Shown one piece after another: positions 15,520 to 24,092 of a DNA stretch of 64,000 nt (the stretch's first letter is position 1; the number at the start of each line of letters is the position of its first letter). A program made the position numbers and the translations under genes. Location of the stretch: NCBI RefSeq assembly GCF_049847105.1, contig NZ_JBNCNS010000004.1, positions 582,740 through 646,739 on the forward strand. The letters are read 5' to 3'. The notes beneath the pieces were generated by a model. The model was not told where the DNA came from. It saw nothing but the letters and a program-made list of their open reading frames with translations, and made no database searches. This stretch comes from Gordonia sp049847105 (GTDB lineage Bacteria; Actinomycetota; Actinomycetes; Mycobacteriales; Mycobacteriaceae).

Positions 15520-17070
15520 TCATCCGGCCAGGCCGAGTTCCTCCCACCGGACGGCACGCACCAGCCATCCCATGGAAACCGCGTTCTGCACGCGGCGTCG
15601 TTCCTCGCGCGACATGTCCTCGCGCCGCGAGTCGACGGTCGGAGGCGGTGACACGCCGCGCAATAGTCGGTCGAGGTTCTCGCCGACGTGGTGGATGCGG
15701 TTGACCCTCGGCGAGTTCGGGGGTCCAGTGCCGTCGCTGTTGAGAGTCCACGCCGGCCGACCGGTGTCGGGGCCTTCCCGGATGATGTGGGTCGTCCACT
15801 GTCCGACCTTGGAGCCGACCATCCGGTTGTGTTTCGGGCACGCCCCGGCGAGGTCCGAGACGTCTGTCCAGCCTCCGTCGGCCCAGTCCCGTTCAGCGTG
15901 ATGGATTTCCAGGCGGGTGAACGGCTGTGTGCATTCAGGGCAGGTGCATCCGGCGCCGTCCCGGGCGAACAGCGCGAATCGCTGCGACTGGTTGGCGAGC
16001 CGCTGAGCTTCGCCGAGGTAGAGAATCTCAGGGCTGTGATCGGCGAACACCGCCAGATGATGTTGTGCCTCGGCCGCCAGCTCGATGACATCCTTGATGG
16101 GAAGATGTGCGCCACCGGCAGTTTCGCCGAGTCCGGCGCGCTCTCGCAGCTCGGATTCGGTGATCTTGACGATCAGATGCGGCGGCAGTCCGGGGTGGCT
16201 CTTCCCCAGTACGCCACCATCGAGCGCCGCTTTGAGCAGAGCGGTGAGAGCGTCGTGATTCCGTTTGGACTGCGAGCGCATGTCCCGTTGCGCAGCGTCT
16301 TTGAGTACGTGCGGGTCAGCCTCGGCCTTGCCGCCGCGCGGGGAGCTCCCGTCGTCGGGATTGTTCATACCTGGTGCGGCCCACGCGTCGAGAAGAGTGT
16401 CGAACATGGCTCGGGTGATCGGGTCGAGTGTGCCACTCAGCGTGCTCATCGATTGCGGGTCTTGTTTGCCCAGACTCAAGCCGCGCCGGCGCGCCCGATC
16501 GTGATCGTCGGTGAGACTTCCGTCGGGGTCCAGATGAGCGATCACCTGCGCACCGAGGCGAGCAACGGTGGCCGGATCGAACTCGCGGGCGTGCTGCGCC
16601 AGCTGGGACTCGGCGGCGACCTTGTCTTCGGTGGAGACCGACGATGGGATGTGGCGCAGCGTTTTCAGGATCTCCTCGACGTGGTCGGGGCCGATGGCTC
16701 CCTCGGCCAGCGCCGCGGCGGTGGCCGGACATGCAGGTGGCAGCAATTCGCCCTGCATCGAAAACATCTGTGCGACAGCTTCCATGTGTCGCCGGCGCCG
16801 AGTCGGGTTGGTGATCCGCAACCGGGCCGCCATGAATGCATGCAGCGATCGGTACCCGGCCTTGATGTGCGCTGCCCGGTCGGACACGTCGAGTACTCGC
16901 CGGTGTCCGATCCAGCTCATCCGCTTCACGGCGCGTTCATGAGACTCGGCAGCCCCGATGACTTCCAGATCGGAGGCGGGTGCGGAAGATGCCACGCTGA
17001 TTCGGTCGAGAACGTTGTGCAGCTCGGTGTACAGCGCAACGATCTCGGTCGGTGGATCTGTGGTGTCCAT
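15520..17070 (-). CDS. DUF222 / HNH endonuclease (13E12-type) 1
   Basis: A 516-aa protein from ATG 17068-17070. The longer frame reaching 18246 merges with sequence out of frame with the SDR and is not used. The N-terminal DUF222 region covers about residues 20-380 (AAESHERAVKRMSWIGHRRVLD, SLHAFMAARLRITN). The C-terminal HNH nuclease motif is CTCPECTQPFTRLEIHHAERDW followed by GACPKHNRMVG, supplying the zinc-like cysteines, the HH pair and the final HN. These genes are abundant, multi-copy and associated with mobile or repeated DNA in mycobacteria, Gordonia and Rhodococcus; their role is unsettled. Two further copies are in this window. Confidence 0.9.
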   Translation of the reverse strand: MDTTDPPTEIVALYTELHNVLDRISVASSAPASDLEVIGAAESHERAVKRMSWIGHRRVLDVSDRAAHIKAGYRSLHAFMAARLRITNPTRRRRHMEAVAQMFSMQGELLPPACPATAAALAEGAIGPDHVEEILKTLRHIPSSVSTEDKVAAESQLAQHAREFDPATVARLGAQVIAHLDPDGSLTDDHDRARRRGLSLGKQDPQSMSTLSGTLDPITRAMFDTLLDAWAAPGMNNPDDGSSPRGGKAEADPHVLKDAAQRDMRSQSKRNHDALTALLKAALDGGVLGKSHPGLPPHLIVKITESELRERAGLGETAGGAHLPIKDVIELAAEAQHHLAVFADHSPEILYLGEAQRLANQSQRFALFARDGAGCTCPECTQPFTRLEIHHAERDWADGGWTDVSDLAGACPKHNRMVGSKVGQWTTHIIREGPDTGRPAWTLNSDGTGPPNSPRVNRIHHVGENLDRLLRGVSPPPTVDSRREDMSREERRRVQNAVSMGWLVRAVRWEELGLAG

Positions 17071-17303
17071 AGCGCTGCACCCCCAATGCCACGTTGAATT
17101 CGAACGTATGTTCGATAGATTCAGATTATCGGACATTTCCGGTTTGCGCAACCGTGCATTCATGAGTGAGTGCTTCTGGATGCGTGCGGGCGGGAATGGG
17201 CAGAACCTTGAATAGCGCTGACTTTCGTTCCGAACTCGCGCAACAGGTTTGGAGGCGTCGAACAAGGGACGCCGATCAGACGCCGTGCCGTCGACGCGGC
17301 CCG

Positions 17304-18140
17304 TCAAGTCCGGGACGCCGACGTACCGAGGTTGACCTCCAGCACGGTACCGGTGGTGAGCCCCGGGTCGTCGACGAGGTACATGACGGCACGGGTGACG
17401 TCTTCGGGTTCGAGCCATGGCACACCGAGCGGGCTGAGACCGGCGAACACGGGCTTCGCGTCGTCGGGGGTCGGGTCGTCCAGGTCTGGCCGGAACCGCC
17501 GCAGCGTCGTCTCGTTCATCACCATCGGCGTCGCCACCGACGACGGGCATACCACATTCGCGGTGATTCCGTGCGAACCGACCTCCAGGGCAACGGATTT
17601 GATGAATCCGATGATGCCCCACTTGCTGGCCGAGTAGTGCGAGAGATCCTTCATCCCACCGCGGCCCGCACCCGACGACACCCCGATGACACGGCCGAAT
17701 CCGTTGGGCTTCATGGCGCGAACAGCGGCCCGGACGCAATGGAAGGTGCCGGACAGGTTGGTGTCCAGCATGTCGGTCCACTGTTCGTCGCTCATGTCCT
17801 CGAGCGGTACGAACGCGCAGATCCCGGCGTTGGCGACCAGGATGTCGAGACGGTCGTGGTCGGCGACGATGCGTGCGACCAGGTCTGTGACCGCACCCGA
17901 GTCCTTGACGTCGAGGTGCGCGCTGGTCGCCCGGCCACCGCCTTCGACGATCTCGGAGACCGTCGCGTCGAGCTCCTCGGGAGTCGCCAGCGGGTAGTTG
18001 ACGGTGGTCACCTGCCGCACACTGTCGGTGACCACCACGTGGGCGCCCGCCGCGGCCAGCGCTCGAGCATGCGCACGCCCCTGCCCGCGCGCACCGCCCG
18101 TCACCCATGCGACGCGTCCGGAGAGATCGGTCATCGTCAT
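17304..18140 (-). CDS. Mycofactocin-coupled SDR family oxidoreductase
   Basis: A 278-aa short-chain dehydrogenase. It has the NAD-binding TGGARGQG at 14-21, NAG at 104-106, catalytic serine near 155-156 and Y169-x3-K173. The sequence TVNYPLATPEELDATVSEIVEGGGR is the insertion characteristic of the mycofactocin-dependent SDR subgroup, which keep a non-exchangeable nicotinamide cofactor recycled by mycofactocin. It is expected to oxidise an alcohol or reduce a ketone in the cytoplasm. Its ATG overlaps the stop of the amidohydrolase gene (ATGA), so the two form a pair, probably acting on the same substrate and controlled by the divergent LysR regulator. Mycofactocin biosynthesis genes are not in the window. 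Confidence 0.88.
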   Translation of the reverse strand: MTMTDLSGRVAWVTGGARGQGRAHARALAAAGAHVVVTDSVRQVTTVNYPLATPEELDATVSEIVEGGGRATSAHLDVKDSGAVTDLVARIVADHDRLDILVANAGICAFVPLEDMSDEQWTDMLDTNLSGTFHCVRAAVRAMKPNGFGRVIGVSSGAGRGGMKDLSHYSASKWGIIGFIKSVALEVGSHGITANVVCPSSVATPMVMNETTLRRFRPDLDDPTPDDAKPVFAGLSPLGVPWLEPEDVTRAVMYLVDDPGLTTGTVLEVNLGTSASRT

Positions 18141-18997
18141 TCCTCGAATCCGTAGACGCGTGCCGCGTTGCGGCGGTAGAAGCGGTCCTGCTCGTCCGGT
18201 GTCGCGGCGCCGATGATGGAGTCCAGTGACTCCACCAGCTCGGCATAGCGGCCGGCCATGTGCTCGATCGGGATGTTGCTGCCGAAGATCACCCGATCCC
18301 AGCCGAAGGCGTCGACAGTGGTTTCCACCCATGGCCGCAACGCGGACACCGACAGATCGGCCGTCGTCATCCCGAGCCCCGACACCTTGCACGACGCACG
18401 CGAACGCTGGGCGCAGTCGGCGATGGCCCGATGCCAGTCGGCGCGCGCGTCGTCATCGACACCGGCGGGCCAGCCCGTGTGCTCGAGCACCACCTCGAGA
18501 TCCGGGTATTTGCCGATCGTTCGCAGCCAATCGTCCATGGTGTCCGGATGGGTGACGAGGTCGAAGATCAGTTCGTGGTCGTCCAACCAGTGCAGGATGG
18601 TCCGTGCCGTCGACGATTCGGGCAAGAGGTCGTACAGCACCCGGATGCCGCGGAAATGCGGCGTGAGGGCCAGCTGAGCCTCGAGGTCGGCGAGGACATC
18701 GGCCTCGGGCAGCGCCGGATCCACTGTCCCGACGAATCGCATGTCGACGTCATGGTCACTTGCCACAGTGCTCACCCACCGCAACTCGTCGAGATATGCG
18801 CGCGGGGCCGTGACGGCGGAGACGTGCACGAACTTCTCCACCGGGAACGATCCGGCCGCCTTCGAGTAATCGTCGAGACCGAAGTCGGAGTAGAGCTCGG
18901 GTTGGCCCAGACTCTCGGCCATGGCCTGGAGGCCGGGGTACCACGGGTGGTTCAGATCCCAGAGGTGGACGTGAGCGTCGACGACGTGATCAGGCAT
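18137..18997 (-). CDS. Amidohydrolase-family TIM-barrel hydrolase
   Basis: A 286-aa protein starting MPDHVVDAHVHLWDLNHPWYPG. The D-A-H-V-H-L motif gives the paired metal-binding histidines; other barrel markers are VVLEHTGWP (histidine), CKVSGLG and RVIFGSNIPIEHM (the usual final aspartate region reads SN). This is the amidohydrolase-2 group, which includes 2-pyrone-4,6-dicarboxylate hydrolase and lactonases. It likely hydrolyses a lactone or decarboxylates a small carboxylic acid. It heads the two-gene leftward unit with the mycofactocin-type SDR and is divergent from the LysR gene with 68 bases between starts. Confidence 0.85.
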   Translation of the reverse strand: MPDHVVDAHVHLWDLNHPWYPGLQAMAESLGQPELYSDFGLDDYSKAAGSFPVEKFVHVSAVTAPRAYLDELRWVSTVASDHDVDMRFVGTVDPALPEADVLADLEAQLALTPHFRGIRVLYDLLPESSTARTILHWLDDHELIFDLVTHPDTMDDWLRTIGKYPDLEVVLEHTGWPAGVDDDARADWHRAIADCAQRSRASCKVSGLGMTTADLSVSALRPWVETTVDAFGWDRVIFGSNIPIEHMAGRYAELVESLDSIIGAATPDEQDRFYRRNAARVYGFEE

Positions 18998-19050
18998 GAT
19001 GCCATCGTCGCGCCCAACCGGACCAAACCACCAACACCCATTGGCTATCG

Positions 19051-19074
19051 ATCTAGCATCGAGCGATGCTAGAT
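19051..19074. promoter_or_regulatory. 24-bp palindrome over the LysR start codon
   Basis: ATCTAGCATCG-AG-CGATGCTAGAT is a perfect inverted repeat with 11-bp arms and a 2-base centre. It lies in the divergent gap between the amidohydrolase and LysR genes and covers the LysR ATG at 19066. LysR proteins bind dyads in such gaps and repress their own gene, so this is the prime operator candidate. The downstream position also suggests a leaderless or near-leaderless regulator mRNA. Confidence 0.75.
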
Positions 19075-19971
19075 GTTTCGCTGCGAGAGCTGGAGTACGT
19101 CGTCGCGGTCCATCGGGAACGCAGCTTCACCCGTGCCGCGCAGCACCTGCACATGGCGCAACCCGCCCTCAGCCAGGCGATCATCCGGCTCGAGCGACGC
19201 TTGGGTGTCATGCTGTTCGAGCGCACCAGCCGGCGGGTGGATCCGACCAGAGCGGGCAACGAGCTGGCCGCGGACGCCCGCGACATCATCGACCGGGTCC
19301 GAGTCGCCGTCTCCCGAGCGACCGGGACACCGCGACACGTGCTCACCGTCCACGTCAGTGAGCCGGCGCTGGAGACCCCTCGTCGATTGCTGGCCGCGCT
19401 CCGCGCCACCAAGCCGGACCTGTCGGTGCATCTGACGACGTTGCCCCGTGCGTTGACCGGTGACGACGCGGCGCGAGCGCAGCTGTCGCTGACGATAGGC
19501 GGCCCGTTGGAGGTGCCCGGCGCGATGAGTGAGCCGATCCGCATCGAACGAGTCGGTGCGTTGATGACCGACGACCACCCGCTCGCATCCGCTGGGACCA
19601 TCGCCCCCGACGACCTCACGCGCCACCCGGTGGTCTCCATCGATGACCAGTTGAGTCGATGGAATCGATGGGTGACCGACTGGCTCGGCATCCATGGATG
19701 CCAGCCACGCTGGACGACGTCGGCCGTGTTCGGCATCGTCGCCGGCAGCGACATGGTGACCGACGGAGAAGCCCTCTTCATCTGTCTGGAATCGGTGGCA
19801 GCCGATGTCCGCGACGGATTCGTATGGAAACCGTTGACACCGAACGCCACTGCCACGTGGCATCTCAACTGGGTGGGTGCGAGACCGGATTCCGGAGCGC
19901 TTCATGAAGGTCTGTCCGCGGCACGCGCCTACGCCAACACCGCGGGCTGGGCGGGTCATCTGATCGGTTGA
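19066..19971 (+). CDS. LysR-family transcriptional regulator
   Basis: A 301-aa protein with the LysR helix-turn-helix at about residues 5-60 (LRELEYVVAVHRERSFTRAAQHLHMAQPALSQAIIRLERRLGV, LFERTSRRV, LTRAG-like end). The effector-binding domain covers about 90-295. The start at ATG 19066 gives the normal short leader before the recognition helix; it lies inside a 24-bp palindrome. The gene is divergent from the amidohydrolase-SDR pair and is expected to control it in response to a small aromatic or carboxylic ligand; the ligand is unknown. Confidence 0.9.
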   Translation: MLDVSLRELEYVVAVHRERSFTRAAQHLHMAQPALSQAIIRLERRLGVMLFERTSRRVDPTRAGNELAADARDIIDRVRVAVSRATGTPRHVLTVHVSEPALETPRRLLAALRATKPDLSVHLTTLPRALTGDDAARAQLSLTIGGPLEVPGAMSEPIRIERVGALMTDDHPLASAGTIAPDDLTRHPVVSIDDQLSRWNRWVTDWLGIHGCQPRWTTSAVFGIVAGSDMVTDGEALFICLESVAADVRDGFVWKPLTPNATATWHLNWVGARPDSGALHEGLSAARAYANTAGWAGHLIG

Positions 19972-20010
19972 ATCATCTCGGATTTCGGCCCGATGGGTAA
20001 CGGGAGGCAG

Positions 20011-20043
20011 CGCATCGTCGTATACCCGAGTGAGAACGATGCG
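20011..20043. other. Hairpin downstream of LysR gene
   Basis: CGCATCGT (20011-20018) and ACGATGCG (20036-20043) are perfect inverted 8-bp arms with a 17-base loop, located 39 bases after the LysR stop and 78 bases before the DUF4234 gene. It has no T-run. It may be a terminator-like stem or an operator for the downstream gene. Confidence 0.4.
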
Positions 20044-20120
20044 TCCCACAGAACGCACGCTCCGCACCCACCTGCGCCTGCTGTCAGGGGTGGCCGCCAC
20101 ATCACGAATCGAGCCTGATC

Positions 20121-20681
20121 ATGTCCGAACCGTCCCAGGTCCCGCCGACTCCCTCGGACCCCGCGCTGCCGAACCAACCCGCGCACCTTCCGCCCCCTCC
20201 CGTTCAACCCCGTCCGGTTCCGCCCGGCCCGGGTTCGCAGGGTCAGGTGCCGATGGTCGCACCGCATCCGGTACCTGTCGCGTCCGGGCTGGCGATGAAG
20301 CGTCGCAACCCCTTCGCTGTCTGGATCGGGCTGCCGTTGATCACACTCGGTATCTACCTTTACGTGTGGTACTACAAGATTCACAAGGAGATGGCGGAGT
20401 TCGACCAACGACGCCAGATCCCGGTCGTCGGTCCAATGCTCGTGATGCTCCTGCTCGGCTGGACCGTCATCGGACCACTGATCAGCTACCACAATGCGGG
20501 TGCGCGAATCCGAAACGCGCAAGTCGCCGCCGGACTTCCCGCCACCTGCTCGCCGACGCTGTGCTGGGTGCTGGCCTTCCTGTTCGGGACGAATCTTCTT
20601 TACATGCAGTTCGAACTGAACAAGGTGGTGGACCGTTATGCCGGCGCCCCGCCGCACACCACTGTTCCTCTGTTCGTCTGA
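20121..20681 (+). CDS. DUF4234-like membrane protein with proline-rich N-terminus
   Basis: A 186-aa protein. Residues 1-60 are disordered and Pro/Gln-rich (HLPPPPVQPRPVPPGPG). Residues 65-175 have the DUF4234 pattern: RRNPFAVWIGLPLITLGIYLYVWYYKIHKEM, then a second hydrophobic hairpin (VVGPMLVMLLLGWTVIGPLISYHN) and CWVLAFLFGTNLLYMQFELN. Proteins of this family are small inner-membrane proteins with no proven function. It is a single gene between the LysR gene and a weakly structured gap. Confidence 0.8.
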   Translation: MSEPSQVPPTPSDPALPNQPAHLPPPPVQPRPVPPGPGSQGQVPMVAPHPVPVASGLAMKRRNPFAVWIGLPLITLGIYLYVWYYKIHKEMAEFDQRRQIPVVGPMLVMLLLGWTVIGPLISYHNAGARIRNAQVAAGLPATCSPTLCWVLAFLFGTNLLYMQFELNKVVDRYAGAPPHTTVPLFV

Positions 20682-21038
20682 CGCTCCGGACGCCGATGGC
20701 GTCGGACCGCGGGTAGCGGTGAGTCTGCGTAGTGCATGATCTCGTGGCAACCCTCGTCATCGGCGGGTGCGTCGCGAGCGCGGTGTCCCTCACACGCTGC
20801 AGGGTGCCGCCCTCGCGGGTGATCCACCCGGCGGTATCCACGATGCCGTGGGTGGTGCTGAGGCCCCACAGCTTCTCGATGATCCGCCCGGAATGCGGCC
20901 GGGTGCAGCCAGATTCGCCGGTGCACCGTAGTCGTTGCTCGTGCTGGTGATGCTGTAGGCGAAGGCGTCGGTCTGCGCAACGCCCGTGACCGACGCACCG
21001 CAGGAACATCGGCCGGACTCCTGTCCTATCGTGAACCC
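20682..21038. other. Intergenic stretch, no supported gene
   Basis: About 357 bases between the DUF4234 and SnoaL-like genes. A small stem (GACGCC-gat-GGCGTC, 20689-20703) just after the DUF4234 stop could aid termination. Leftward frames across 20790-21010 are open but have no family features, no ribosome site and low-complexity translations, so no gene is called. A decayed ORF cannot be excluded. Confidence 0.4.
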
Positions 21039-21542
21039 ATGACGTCTCTCGACGAGCTCACTCGCCGCCTCGACCACCTCGACCGGGTCGAGGCGATCAA
21101 GCAGCTGAAGCATCGGTACTGGCGCGCCTGCGATGGCAAGGACCCCAACGGGTTCCGGGATTGCTTCGTCCGCAGCGGCGCCCGCATCGACTACGGTCCG
21201 CTCGGCGCCTACGACGACGCCGAACCGATGGCGAAGATCTTCGGGCAGGTTGCTCTGCACCGGGTCGACGGCGAGTACGTCATCTTCGACATGCACCACG
21301 GCATGCATCCCGACATCACGCTGACCTCCGATTCCACCGCGACGGGTCGTTGGACGCTGAAGTTCCGGCAGGTCAATCTGCTCGATCGCACCGAGACGAT
21401 CATGACGGGGGAGTACGACGACGAGTACGTCGTCGAGGACGGCGAGTGGAAGATGTCGGCCAGCGCGCTGACCGAGCGGTGGTCGATCCGCAGGCCGCTC
21501 GGCGACGACGCGGAGTTGCGGCCGGGAACCTTCGCCGGGTAG
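21039..21542 (+). CDS. SnoaL-like (NTF2-fold) protein
   Basis: A 167-aa protein with the alpha+beta cone pattern of SnoaL-like proteins. Helix 1 is EAIKQLKHRYWRACDGKDPNGF, followed by DCFVRSGARIDYG, an HHGMHPDITLTSDSTATGRWTLKF strand pair, and TETIMTGEYDDEYVVEDGEWKMSASALTERW. Members bind small hydrophobic ligands as hydratases, cyclases or ring-hydroxylating beta-like subunits; the exact activity cannot be read from sequence. Converges with the ketopantoate reductase-like gene 38 bases away. Confidence 0.8.
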   Translation: MTSLDELTRRLDHLDRVEAIKQLKHRYWRACDGKDPNGFRDCFVRSGARIDYGPLGAYDDAEPMAKIFGQVALHRVDGEYVIFDMHHGMHPDITLTSDSTATGRWTLKFRQVNLLDRTETIMTGEYDDEYVVEDGEWKMSASALTERWSIRRPLGDDAELRPGTFAG

Positions 21543-21579
21543 GCCTCAGTGCACGTCGAGCATCAGTGCATTTCGAGCA

Positions 21580-22551
21580 TCACAGCGCGTCGAGATGCTC
21601 CACCGCGGCCGTCGGATCCAGGCTGTTCGGCTCGAGTCCTTCGTTGACGAGTCGTGTCGTCTCGGCCTGTACCAGCTCGTTGACCGGGGTCGGTACCCCG
21701 TGCAGTCGGCCGAGAAGAACGATCTCGCCTGACAGGTAATCGATCTCGACGTCACCGGCGCCGCGTGCGACGCTCTGCCAGGTGGAGCTGACGAGGCTGT
21801 CCTCGCCGGTGTCGCGCCGGATGATGTGGTCGCCGCGTCGTTCCTGGTCGTCGGCCGCGCTGACCACATCGATGCCGGCGGCGTCGAGGACTGTTTCGCC
21901 CTCGATGCGGGCGCGGCGCATGAGCTCGCCCAGGGCATCGCTGCCCCGACGATAGGTGGCGTCCACGCCGTTCCCGAGGTTCAGAATCAGCTTGCGGTAC
22001 TTCCACGCCATGATGTCGTGCTGTGTCCGGGACTCGAACGACGCCGCGCGTAGATGTGTGGAGATGGCCTCGGCGACATCGTCGGTACCGGTCGGGAAAC
22101 GGCCGACGTCGAGGATGCCCGGCGCGGCAGAAGAACCCTGCACCACGACGCCCGGTTCGAGATGTGTGGCCGGCAACATGACACAGATCGAGTAGGTGTT
22201 GGGGAAGCGCCGCAAGATCGCCGGCTCGTTCGCGACGCCGTTCTGGGCGGACACGATCGGCGTGGTCCGTGGTGCGTGCGCCTGGAGGTCGTCGAGCGCA
22301 GCAGCAGTCTGCTGTGACTTCACGCAGAGGAAGACGACGGAATCGTCGGTCCACTCGACCTCCGAAGCGTTCGCCGCCGCGGTGATCATCTGGCTGATTC
22401 TGCCGTCTGCGGTGTCGAGGACCAGTCCGCGATCCCGGATGGCCTGCAGGTGCGCACCGCGGGCGACCACCGTCGTCGGACTCCCCGAATGGAACAGGTG
22501 GGAACCGATCACACCGCCGACGGCGCCGGCCCCGTAGATGACGAAATGCAT
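21580..22551 (-). CDS. Ketopantoate reductase-family protein (ApbA/PanE-like)
   Basis: A 323-aa protein with an N-terminal Rossmann motif GAGAVGG (residues 7-13), a second segment VVFLCVKSQQTAAAL and SAQNGVANE containing the NG-asparagine typical of ketopantoate reductases. The C-terminal helical domain is present (WKYRKLILNLGNGVDA with the catalytic-type lysine, then SSTWQSVARG..VEIDYLSGEIVLLGRLHGVPTPVN). It is likely an NADPH-dependent 2-keto acid reductase; pantothenate synthesis is possible but many paralogues act elsewhere. Its start ATG overlaps the serine hydrolase stop (TGATG), so the two are co-transcribed. Confidence 0.85.
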   Translation of the reverse strand: MHFVIYGAGAVGGVIGSHLFHSGSPTTVVARGAHLQAIRDRGLVLDTADGRISQMITAAANASEVEWTDDSVVFLCVKSQQTAAALDDLQAHAPRTTPIVSAQNGVANEPAILRRFPNTYSICVMLPATHLEPGVVVQGSSAAPGILDVGRFPTGTDDVAEAISTHLRAASFESRTQHDIMAWKYRKLILNLGNGVDATYRRGSDALGELMRRARIEGETVLDAAGIDVVSAADDQERRGDHIIRRDTGEDSLVSSTWQSVARGAGDVEIDYLSGEIVLLGRLHGVPTPVNELVQAETTRLVNEGLEPNSLDPTAAVEHLDAL

Positions 22552-23993
22552 CAGCCGCCCCGTCGGCTGGGAGCGTCGGGCGTCACCGGCAGACACGTGA
22601 TCGCGAAACAACCCGGATTGCCCTGCAACGGCAGGCGCAGGGGCTCCGACCCGCAGGCCATCGCCGTGCACCCCTTGGGCGCGTACGGGCCGACGCCGAG
22701 CGCACCCAACGCGACGTTGGGGTCGGCGAACTGAACCGGATCGAAGTTCAGGTTCATCGTCGGCCGATACGGGCCCGGGTCGGGCAGCCGCGGAATGTTG
22801 AAGGCCGCGACCAGTTTGCGGAAGAAGTCGTGGTAGAGCTCGCTGTTGAGACTCGCGCTGAGCACTGTGCCGGGGTCGGGTGAGACATCCCCGAGAAAAC
22901 CGTTCCAGCTCACCATCAGTCCGAGGCTGGGCACGATGAAATTGTTCTGCTGCAGAAAGCCGACCATTGCGTAGGCGTCGGGTGGGAGCCCGGCGAGCGG
23001 CGCGACGTCGGATGTCTGACGGGAGGGGAACGACGGACCGGTGCACGGTTTGCTGTTCACCCAGAACAGGTATCCGTAGCAGCGGTTCGTCTGCGACGGT
23101 GTGCGCAGCTGCTTGATGTACCCGGAGTCGATGATGCGTTGCCCGTGCCAGACGCCGTCGTTGCTCATCAGCAGACCGAGCCGCGAGTAGTCGCGGGGTG
23201 GCATGTAGAGGAATGCGTAACCGTACGTATGGCCACTGCGGTCGCGGGCCCAGTAGTAGTCGTGCTGCGCGATTCCCAAAGGGCCGAACAGGTTCTGCTG
23301 AGCGAACTGCTGCAGGTCCTGGCCGACGGCACGTTGCACGACGTAGGCGAGCAGGTCAGGGCCGTGCTGGGTGTACTCGAAGAAGGTGCCCGGACGATGC
23401 TGAACCGGCAGGGCGAGTGTCTGTTTCGCAATGTCGGGGTCGACGTCGAGACCGGCCGTCGCGGCCTCGCTGATGATGGACTGACGCAGCCCCGACGACT
23501 GGGTGAGCAGATCGCGAACGGTGATCGCGGAGTGCGCCTTGTCGACCTCGCCGGCCGGCAGGTAGCGCGCAATCGAGGACTGCAGGTCGAGTTTGTTCTG
23601 TGTGTATGCGATCCCCGCCAGCATCGACACGACGCTCTTGGTGGAACTGAAGAGATTCCACGGGGTGTTGCCGGTGACGGAGTTGAGCGGACCGCTGCCG
23701 ACCAGGCAGTTGTTCCGGAACACCTGCACGTGGGTTCGCATCCGGGATGCGGCGAACGCGATCGCATCGTCCAGGCGTGCCTTGTCGAGGCCTGCGCGGG
23801 CCGGCGAGGTGGTCGGCGGAGCGGACGCACCTGCGGGCTCGGCACACCGGGCCGGCTCGACGGGAGCCGCGCGAGCCGCCGACAACGGCGCGACGACCAA
23901 CACGGCCATCAGGCATGCGACGACAGTCGCGATCGACGTCGCCGACCGTGTGGACAACTGAAAAGAACGACGCGGAACGGATAACTGCGACAC
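22551..23993 (-). CDS. Secreted serine hydrolase, beta-lactamase/class C family
   Basis: A 480-aa exported protein from GTG 23991-23993, chosen because AGGAGGGGG lies just upstream; the ATG at 24125 would overlap the divergent MarR gene. It has a twin-arginine-like n-region (SVPRRSFQL), a long hydrophobic core and a likely cleavage near AARA-A (residue 43). The catalytic SxxK is S116-S-T-K119 (NLFSSTKSVVSMLAG). Later motifs are QSSGLRQS, FEYTQHGPDLLAYVV (Y-x-x block) and DYSRLGLLMSNDGVWHGQRI. Such enzymes act as esterases, peptidases or beta-lactam-binding hydrolases outside the membrane. Co-transcribed with the ketopantoate reductase-like gene. Confidence 0.85.
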   Translation of the reverse strand: MSQLSVPRRSFQLSTRSATSIATVVACLMAVLVVAPLSAARAAPVEPARCAEPAGASAPPTTSPARAGLDKARLDDAIAFAASRMRTHVQVFRNNCLVGSGPLNSVTGNTPWNLFSSTKSVVSMLAGIAYTQNKLDLQSSIARYLPAGEVDKAHSAITVRDLLTQSSGLRQSIISEAATAGLDVDPDIAKQTLALPVQHRPGTFFEYTQHGPDLLAYVVQRAVGQDLQQFAQQNLFGPLGIAQHDYYWARDRSGHTYGYAFLYMPPRDYSRLGLLMSNDGVWHGQRIIDSGYIKQLRTPSQTNRCYGYLFWVNSKPCTGPSFPSRQTSDVAPLAGLPPDAYAMVGFLQQNNFIVPSLGLMVSWNGFLGDVSPDPGTVLSASLNSELYHDFFRKLVAAFNIPRLPDPGPYRPTMNLNFDPVQFADPNVALGALGVGPYAPKGCTAMACGSEPLRLPLQGNPGCFAITCLPVTPDAPSRRGG

Positions 23994-24053
23994 GTCTACA
24001 CCCCCTCCTGGTAGCCGACACACTACCGCGCCGACATATCGGCCAGAAGGAGC

Positions 24054-24073
24054 CTTGACGTCAAGCGCACTTG
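24054..24073. promoter_or_regulatory. Overlapping palindromes in serine hydrolase / MarR divergent gap
   Basis: CTTGACGTCAAG (24054-24065) is a perfect 12-bp palindrome and overlaps CAAG-CGCA-CTTG (24062-24073). Both sit in the 99-base gap between the leftward serine hydrolase and rightward MarR gene, 20-40 bases before the MarR ATG. MarR proteins bind such dyads, so autoregulation and control of the divergent pair is likely. A TTGACG -35-like element overlaps the first dyad. Confidence 0.6.
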
Positions 24074-24092
24074 AGGTCCTAACGTCGGTGCG

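Noticed and set aside
17071..18246. N-terminal extension of HNH gene 1 to a 908-aa protein
   Set aside because: The extra 390 residues are the SDR gene read in another frame; the DUF222 protein begins naturally at 17070.
18999..19065. A second promoter-type dyad within the LysR divergent gap
   Set aside because: Apart from the 24-bp palindrome, no other repeat in the gap exceeded four paired bases.
20790..21308. Leftward 172-aa ORF spanning the SnoaL-like gene start
   Set aside because: It is antisense to the SnoaL-like gene in its first half and low complexity in the second; no ribosome site.
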